Under the pieces are notes generated by a model. It saw nothing but the letters and a program-made list of their open reading frames with translations, did no database searches and was not told the origin of the DNA. Shown piece by piece: positions 57,159-64,000 of a stretch of DNA of 64,000 nt. The stretch is from contig JAPVLO010000998.1 of assembly GCA_027257055.1 (NCBI GenBank), forward strand, positions 1 to 64,000, in the 5' to 3' direction. The stretch is from Cephalopachus bancanus. Its lineage: Eukaryota; Chordata; Mammalia; Primates; Tarsiidae. Made by a program: the position numbers and the translations under genes. Each line of letters opens with the position of its first letter. The stretch's first letter is position 1.

Positions 57159-57588
57159 ATGTGTATCTATAGATGTTGACTAGACCCTAATAAAGTAGTT
57201 GATTCCTTTGTTGATTTTCCAGTTGTTCTGTCAGTGTTGAGAGGGTTGTTTATGTCTCCAGCTATAATCGTTTTCTCCTTCCAGTTGTCAGTTTTTGTTT
57301 CACATATTTTGTAGCTATTTTGTTTTGTACATATTTATTTAGGATTGCTGTGTCTTGGTGGATTGACTATTATATAATGTCCTGCTCTATAACTGATAAA
57401 TTTCATTTGCTCTGGAGTCTACTTTATCTTATTATATAGCCACTCCTACTTTTCTTTGATTAATGAGCATGATATATTATTTTTCATCCTTTCCTTTTCA
57501 ACCTGTCTTTACTGCTATATTTGAAGTGAGTTTTTAAAGATAGTGTAGAGTTGGATCATATTTTAAAATTTGCTCTGCCGATGTCGTA

Positions 57589-57932
57589 TCTTTTTTTTTT
57601 TTTTGAGTTGGAGTCTCACATTGTCGCCCAGGCGGGAGTGTGAAATGGCATGCTCATGGCCACTGCAGCCTCAACCTGCTGGACTCAGGTGATCCTTCTG
57701 CCTCAACCTTCCAAGTAGGTAGAACTATAGGCATGTGCTGCCATGCTGGGTACGCGCTACCATGCCTGGCACGTGCTACCACGCCTGGCTTATTATTATT
57801 TTTTTAAATTGTTGTAGAGATGAAGTCTCACCAAGTTGACCAGGCTGGTCTCGAACCCCTAAGCTCAGGCAATCCTCTTGCCTCGGCCTCCCAGAGTGCT
57901 GGGATTATATACTTGAGCCACCATGCCCAGCC
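57589..57932 (-). mobile_element. Alu, older T, with small tandem repeat
   Basis: CGTGCTACCACGCCTGGC-type unit is repeated about three times at 57740-57790. Confidence 0.9.
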
Positions 57933-58305
57933 TTATGTCTAACTTAAATTGGTATATTTCCATCATTTACATTGAATAAAATTATTGATACGTTGGGACT
58001 TAAGTTTGCCACTTTATTTTTTATTTTCTGTTAGTTTTGTGTTTTTTTCCCGTTTCCTTTTTCCTGCCTTCCTGTAGAATTCCAGTTTGATTTACCTAAT
58101 AATGTCTGTTGTTGGATCTCTTTGGATAACTTTTTAGTGCTTGCTATAAGCATCACATTATATGTACATGACTTATCAAAGTCTACTGGTATGGTCATTT
58201 TACCGCTTAAGTGTAGAAACCTTACCTTTATGTTCCTTTACCCTTCCCTATTTATAATATAATTGTCTTAAATATCTCCTCTACGTACATTTTTATTTGT
58301 TCATT

Positions 58306-58598
58306 TTTTTTAGAGACAGGTCCCGGCTCTGTCACCAAGGCTGGAGTGCAGTGGTGCAATCATAGCTCACTGTAACTTTGAACTCTTGGGCTCAAGTGAT
58401 CCTCCTGCTTCACATCTCTAGTAGCTAGCACTACAAGCACATGCCAGCAGGCCTAATTTTTAAATTTTTTGTAGAGATTGGGTCTTTTGTAGAGATGTTA
58501 CCCAGAATGGTCTTGAACTCCTGACCTCAAAGGATCCTCCCAGCTTGGCCTCATAAAGTGCTGGGATTACAGTATAGGCATGAGCTACTGCGCCTGGC
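58306..58598 (-). mobile_element. Alu, J-like
   Basis: Old; 'ttttgtagagat' is duplicated in its linker. Confidence 0.87.
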
Positions 58599-58802
58599 CT
58601 TATATATGTTTAGAAACACATCAGTGTTATAATTTTTACTTCAGCCATCAAAAGTAATTTAGAAAACTCAAAAGGAAAAGGAAATCTATTGATTTTACTA
58701 TATTTTTGCCTGTTGTGTTCTTTCGTTATTTCCTGATAATGTAGAATTTTTTTCTTTAATAATTTCCTTTCTGTGTAGACAACTTTCCTTATCCATTCTT
58801 TT

Positions 58803-59378
58803 TCTGGGGGGTTGGAGTCTCACTCTGTCATCCAGGCTGGAGTCCAGTGGCACGCTCATGACCACCCCAGCGTTGACCTGCTTGGCTCCAGTGATTCTTC
58901 CACCTCAGCCTTACAAGTAACTAGAACTACAGGCGCATGCTACCATGCCTGGCTAATTTTTTTTTTTTTTTTTGCGTCGGAGTCTCACTCTGTCGCCCAG
59001 ACTGGAGTGCAGTGGCACGCTTCTGGCCACCACAGCCTCGACCTGCTGGTCTCCGGCGATCCTTCCACTTCAGCCTTCCAAGTAGCTGGAACTACAGGCG
59101 CGTGCTACCACACCCAGCTAATTTTTTGATTTACTGTAGAGATGAGGTCTCGCAAAGTTGCCCAGGCGGGTCTCGAACTGGCGGGCTGAGGCAATCCACT
59201 CACCTCAGCCTCCCAAAGCGCTGGATTACAGGCTGAGCCACCGAGCCCGGCTTAATTTTTTTTTTTTATTGTAGAGACTCACCAAGTTTCCCGGGCTGGT
59301 CTCTAATCCGTGGGCTCAGGAATCCATTTGCCTTGGCCTCCCAATGTGCTGGGATTACAGGCTGACCCACAGAGGTCG
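58803..59378 (-). mobile_element. Older Alu split by a young Alu T1
   Basis: Old halves at 58803-58958 and 59252-59378; a T1 dimer at 58959-59251 sits in the linker T-run. Confidence 0.92.
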
Positions 59379-59395
59379 GTCTACACTGTATCTTT

Positions 59396-59684
59396 GTTTG
59401 TTTTTTTCTGAGTTGGAGTCTCACTCTGTCACCCGACTGAAATGCAGTGGCCGCTCCTGGCCACTGCAGCCTCAACCTGCTGGGCTCCGGCGATCCTTCC
59501 GCCTCAGCCTTCCGAGTAGCCGGAATTACAGGCATGTGCTACCACGCCCGGCTGACTTTTTGATTTATTGTAGAGATGAGGTCTCACTGCCCAGGCGTGT
59601 TTCAAACCTGCGGGCTTAGGCAATCCACTCACCTCAGCCTCCCAAAGGTGCAGGATTACAGGCTGAGCCACTGTGCCCGGTTTG
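59396..59684 (-). mobile_element. Alu T2
   Basis: Flanked by CACTGTATCTTT (59384-59395 and 59685-59696). Confidence 0.95.
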
Positions 59685-59696
59685 CACTGTATCTTT

Positions 59697-59988
59697 TTTT
59701 TTTTTTTTTGAGTTGGAGTCTCACTCTGTTACCCAGACTGGAGTGCAGTGGCCGCTCCTGGCCACTGCAGCCTCGACCTGCTGGGCTCTGGCGATCCTTC
59801 CGCTTCAGCCTTCCAAGTTGCCGGAACTACAGGCACGTGCTACCATGCCCGGCTAATTTTTTGATTTATTGTAGAGATGAGGTCTCGTCAAGTTGCCCAG
59901 GCGGGTCTCGAACCCGCGGGCTCATGCAATCCACTCACCTCAGCCTCCCAAAGTGCTGGGATTACAGGCTGAGCCACCGAGCCCGGCT
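59697..59988 (-). mobile_element. Alu T1
   Basis: Flanked by CACTGTATCTTT (59685-59696 and 59989-60000); a perfect core. It shares its target with the preceding Alu. Confidence 0.96.
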
Positions 59989-60224
59989 CACTGTATCTTT
60001 TTTAAACTTCTGTTTCTCGCTGCTAAGGTAGGCAAAGGGGAGTGATGCCTTGATACTGCTAGGTGGAGACAGAATTCCAGGTTCCCTGCTCAGCTTCTGT
60101 TGACATCTAAGATGATGGTTCCTTGTTAATGCTGGATGAGGATGAGAACCCCCATGTGTTCTTTACTGACATTGCAAGTGGCAGGTCCCTGTTCCGAACA
60201 GTGGGGATGAAAGTTCTGAGTCCT

Positions 60225-60519
60225 GGCCGGGCTCGGTGGCTCAGCCTGTAATCCTAGCACTTTGGGTGGTTGAGACGAGTGGAGTGCCTGAGCTTATGGG
60301 TCCGAGACTAGCACGGGCAACTTGGTGAGACCTCGTCTCTACAATAAATAAAAAATTAGCCGGGTATGGTAGTCTGTGCCTGTAGTTCTGGCTACTTGCA
60401 AGGCTGAAGCGGAAGGATTGCCGGAGCCCAGCAGGTTGAGTCTGCGGTGGCTGTGAGTGTGTCACTACTCTCCAGTCTGGGCGACAGAGCTAGACTCCAA
60501 CTCAAAAAAAAAAAAAAAA
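60225..60519 (+). mobile_element. Alu T1
   Basis: Target repeat AAAGTTCTGAGTCCT / AAAGTTCTGAGTTCCT. Confidence 0.94.
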
Positions 60520-60926
60520 GTTCTGAGTTCCTTCTTGACCATCTCTGATTCTCTGACAACCCCCCTGGGAAGGATATTGGGGTACCCTGGCACAACCTTG
60601 CCAGGGTGAAAGTCCGTTCCCCACTCAGCTTTTGCTGGCATGGTGAGAGTTGGACCACAGTTTTTCCTGTCAGTTGTTTTAAAATTTTCTGTCTTACTAG
60701 CTACGCTTTTTCCTGGTCCTCTGACTAGAGAGAGCAGGATTTTGGGGAACTGTTTTTGTCTGTGCTCCTTGGCATTCCCAAGTCATCGACCTCTTTAGCC
60801 TCATGTCTGGGATTTATGAGGTAAAAACAAAACCCTGACAGTGCATCACCGTGTCATTCCTCTGGTCTGAGGTTCCAGTTTGCCGCCTTCTCTTCACCTT
60901 TCAGAGTACTCTTATGTGTGTGTGTG

Positions 60927-61215
60927 TTTTTTTTCCTTGAGTTGGGGTCTTACTCTGTCGCCCAGACTGGAGTGCAGTGGCATGCTCCCAGCCACCCCAG
61001 CGTTGACCTGCTGGGTTCCGGCTATCCTTCCGCCTCAGTCTTGCAAGTAGCCAGAACTACAGGTGCGCACCACCACGCCTGGCTAGTTTTTGATTTATTG
61101 TAGAGATGACGTCTCGCCAAGTTGCCCAGGCAGTCTTGAACCCACGGATTCAGGCAATCCTCTCACTTCAGCCTCCCAAAATGCTGGATTATAGGCTTGA
61201 GCCACTGCACCCGGC
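60927..61215 (-). mobile_element. Alu, older T
   Basis: GT-rich tail side; core partly lost (CCCAGGCAGTCTTGAACCC). Confidence 0.9.
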
Positions 61216-61330
61216 CTACGTTTGTTTTAAATATAATGTCCTGGGTTTTTAGTTGTATTTAAGCAGGAATAATAGGAAAAAGTACATCTATTCTATTTTT
61301 CTGGAAGTGGAAGTTAGTATGTGACATTTA

Positions 61331-61563
61331 ATAAGAAAATGTTGTAAAATAAATTAATGGAGAACAGAGGATTTTTTTCTGTAAGATAATTAAAATGTAC
61401 TGTAAAACTTGTAATCAAAAGTGGTACTGATGTGGAAACAGGAAAATATATTAATGCATATTGATGTAGATTATGTCAAGTATCTAAAGAAGACACTTCA
61501 GTTAAGTGAGGAAAAGGTGAATATTTAGCAGATGATATTGGAATATTTAACTATCCATTTGAA
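61331..61563. other. No recognised element
   Basis: AT-rich, probably an old LINE; not assignable. Confidence 0.4.
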
Positions 61564-61575
61564 AGAAAATAATTA

Positions 61576-62184
61576 GCCGGGCTCGGTGGCTCAGCCTATA
61601 ATCCCAGCACTTTGGGAGGCTGAGGTGAGAGGATTGCCTGAGCCGGCGGGTTCAAGACCCGCTTGGGCAACTTGGTGAGACCTCATCTCTACAATAAATC
61701 AAAAAATTAGCCGGGTGTGGTAGCGCACACCTGTAGTTCCAGCTACTTGGAAGGCTGAGGCAGAAGGATCGCTGAAGCCCAGCAGGTCGAGGCTTCAGTG
61801 GCCGGGAGCGGCCACTGCACTCCAGTCTGGGTGACAGAGACTCCAACTCAAAAAAAAAAAAAAAAAGAAAGAAAGAAAATAATTAAGCCGGGCTCGGTGG
61901 CTCAGCCTGTAATCCCGTGCCTTTGGGAGGCTGAGGTGAGTGGATTGCCTGAGCCCGCGGGTTCGAGACCCGCCTGGGTAGCAAGACCTCATCTCTACAA
62001 AAAATCAAAAAATCAGCCGGGCATGGTAGCGTGCACCTGTTATTCCGGCTACTCGGAAGGCTGAGGTGGAAGAATCGCCGGAGCCTAGCAGGTCGAGGCT
62101 GCGGTGGCCGGGAGCGGCCACTGCACTCCAGTCTGGGCGACAGAGTGAGACTCCAACTCAAATAAACAAACAAACAAACAAACA
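61576..62184 (+). mobile_element. Tandem Alus, T1 then T2
   Basis: T1 at 61576-61873 and T2 at 61887-62184. AGAAAATAATTA stands before, between and after (61564, 61874, 62185). Confidence 0.95.
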
Positions 62185-62189
62185 AGAAA

Positions 62190-63272
62190 ATAATTAGAGT
62201 CCTACCTTATATACAAAAGTAAATTCCAGATGAATTAAAGACCTAAATGTGGGGAAAAAGTATTAGGAAAATATAGAAGTAACCAAGAGGTGGGGGAGCT
62301 TGCCTAAGGAAGACAGAAATCCAGGAACAATTTAGAACAATATTAATAAATTTAACAGCATAAAAATAAAAAATGCCAGGCACGGTGGCACACGCCTATA
62401 ATCCCAGCACTTTGGAAGGCAGCGGCAAGAGGATTGCCTGAGCTCAGGGGTTTGAGACCAGCCTGAGCTACATGGTGAGACCTCGTTTCCATAATAAATC
62501 AAAAAATTAGCCAGGCATGGAGGTTCATGCCTGTAGTTCCAGCTGCTTAGAAGGCTGAGGTGGAAAGATCGCCTGAGCCCAGCAGGTCGAGGCTACGGTG
62601 ACTGGAAGCATTGTGCTACTGCACTCTAGCCTGGATGACAGAGTGAGACTCCAACACACACACAAAAATGTTACATAATTAAAGGCAATTATAGGTGGTG
62701 AGAAAATAATTTTAGTATATAATAGACAAAGGACTTAATATCCTTTATATACCGATAGATCTGGCAAAATTCATTAGGAAAGACATTCAGCATAAAAATA
62801 TTAAAGATGTGAAAAGTCAACGCTTTTGTTTCATATGACCTCTATTAAAAGACACATACCAATCATGTACCATTTTTTACCTATTAAATTTGATAAAAAT
62901 AAAAAGTATAATAAATCCAGTGCTGGTAAGGGAAATAGTACTCTTATATCCTATTAGTGGGATCATAAATTGTAGCAGCCTTTTTGGAACATAATCTAGC
63001 AGTATGCATCTGTTATATGCTAATGCTTGGACACAACAGATTGAAACTTTAGGAATCTATTCTAAATAACAAAAGAATTTAAAGCTGTATAATAATGTTC
63101 TTGGAGCATTATTTATAATAATGAAACATTGGAAATAACCTAAATATAAGTGAAGTCATTTGGGGACTAGTAGAATAAAATATGGTACGTTATACGATAT
63201 GAAGTTAAAAAAAAAAGCAGGAGGTATATTTGTATGTGATTGTGTGTATAGATAGATATTCATGATGTATGT
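62190..63272 (+). mobile_element. L1 ORF2 end
   Basis: 'ccagatgaattaaagacctaaatg', 'ggacttaatatcctttatatacc', 'tggaaataacctaaatataag'. Interrupted by one Alu. Confidence 0.75.
62375..62668 (+). mobile_element. Alu, older T
   Basis: (CA)n-type tail; core GGGTTTGAGACCAGCC. Confidence 0.9.
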
Positions 63273-63577
63273 TTATTTATTTATGTATTTATTTATTTTC
63301 TGAGTGTGAGTCTCACTCTGTCACCTAGGCTTGAGTGCAGTGGCATGATCATGGCTCACCACAGCCTTGACCTCCTGGGCCCAGGTGATCCTTCTGCAGC
63401 TGGGACAACAAGTGCACACCACCATGCTCTACTTTTTATTTTATTTTTATTTTTTTAGAGACAAGGGCTTACTATGTTGCCCAGGCTGGTCTTGAAGGCC
63501 TCAAGTGATCCTCCCACTTTGGCCTCCCAAACTGCCTCCCAAAGTGGGATTACAGGCGTGAGCCACCACACCCAGTT
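63272..63577 (-). mobile_element. Alu, J-like
   Basis: (ATTT)n tail; target repeat CATGATGTATGTTTA / TATGATGCATATTTA. Confidence 0.88.
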
Positions 63578-64000
63578 TATGATGCATATTTAAATGACAA
63601 AAGTAAGTTGAGAATCAGGATTCCATTTTTACTAAGAATAAAATATACCTGTTTTTGATTACAGAGATAGACATATGTAAACTGATGGGTAAACAGGAGA
63701 GAGATGATTTACTCAGCTGTTAGCCGTGGTTACTGGTAGGGGATGAGATTGAAATGGAAAGAGAGGGAAATGGTATGCGGACAGCAAAGGGAGATATAGT
63801 CAGGGACGTACAGTTTTATTTTACTCTATATTATTTTAAGTATTGGAATTTAGGTGATTTTTACTTTTGGGCTTTTCTGTGTTTTCCAATCAAAATAAAT
63901 GAAAGAATCTAAGTTATAAGTATTTATTGCATGAATGAAATATATAAATTAATTTGTGTATGTGTTTGTTTTAAATTAATATTATGTCACTGTTACAAAC
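63578..64000 (+). mobile_element. L1 3' end, old, runs out of the window
   Basis: 'gccgtggttactggtagggg' and 'ttttattttactctatattat' match the end of old L1s. Confidence 0.55.

Larger units (their letters stand above)
57160..61330 (-). mobile_element. L1, antisense, long and fragmented
   Basis: 57160-57588 and 57933-58305 carry ORF2 text ('gcttggtggattgac'-type, 'ttctttgattaatgagcatg', 'ttgaagtgagtttttaaag'); 58599-58800 ('atcaaaagtaatttagaaaac'); 60001-60224 and 60520-60925 fit old L1 untranslated text ('gctaggtggagacagaattc'), and 61216-61330 ends it ('gggtttttagttgtatttaag'). The later parts are less certain. Confidence 0.65.

Noticed and set aside
57160..61330. A second gene in intron 1 between the Alus
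   Set aside because: The text follows known antisense L1 order; no splice sites or intact frames.

Overview
The window is nuclear DNA of a non-human primate. About 40% of it is Alu (7SL-derived dimeric SINEs, roughly 105 copies), with L1, L2, MIR, MaLR, Tigger, mariner and piggyBac remnants. Most Alus belong to one distinctive lineage: head GCCGGGCTCGGTGGCTCAGC, a GGGTTCGAGACCC core and a right arm with GTGGCCGGGAGCGGCCAC. I see no human-type AluS/AluY, none of the lemur Alu signatures I know and no galago tRNA-type SINE. A tarsier is my best guess; this is inference from memory of primate SINEs.

One gene is recognisable. At 33.2-33.9 kb a CpG island holds the promoter and first coding exon of ARNT (HIF-1beta) on the + strand. 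The exon reads MAATTANP plus one base, then a GT donor. Everything to its right (33583-64000) is intron 1; I could not find exon 2. Everything to its left is upstream intergenic DNA. The window carries no other intact gene. Nearly all short reading frames here are Alu sequence read through.

Layout. 0.5-3.2 kb: antisense L1 cut up by Alus and another L1. 5.2-5.7 kb: two tiny polyadenylated retroposons. 6.1-6.6 kb: L2. 9.4-12 kb: sense L1 ORF2. 12.3-17.1 kb: antisense L2 pieces and L1 tails. 19.7-20.1 kb: MER5A-like element. 24.1-24.6 kb: L2. 26.95-28.0 kb: RPS27A processed pseudogene split by a solo LTR. 28.7-29.2 kb: L1 tail. 30.3-31.2 kb: a 105-bp duplication. 32.3-35.9 kb: Alu-free zone around the ARNT promoter. 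38.3-38.9 kb: antisense PPIA processed pseudogene. 40.5-45.5 kb: two Tigger elements, L1, MIR, L2 and a mariner. 45.8-49.8 kb: antisense L1 split by a piggyBac-type element and Alus. 51.2 kb and 53.8 kb: more mini-retroposons. 52.7-53.1 kb: MaLR LTR. 57.2-61.3 kb: antisense L1. 62.2-64 kb: sense L1.

Alu shorthand used below. T1 = AATCCCAGCACTTTGGG, GGGCAACTTGG, AATTAGCC. T2 = CCCGCGCCTTTGGG, the ACTTGG segment missing, AATCAGCC, TAATTCCGG. 'Older T' = same lineage without the GC-rich core. 'J' = resembles the ancient primate AluJ, ending in GGCTCAYGCC. Element ends are read by eye and good to about 10 bases.

The most unusual signals are two: the drift of the T Alus towards a tRNA-like RNA polymerase III promoter and T-arm, and two families of very short polyadenylated retroposons that share fixed 5' ends and end just after AATAAA.
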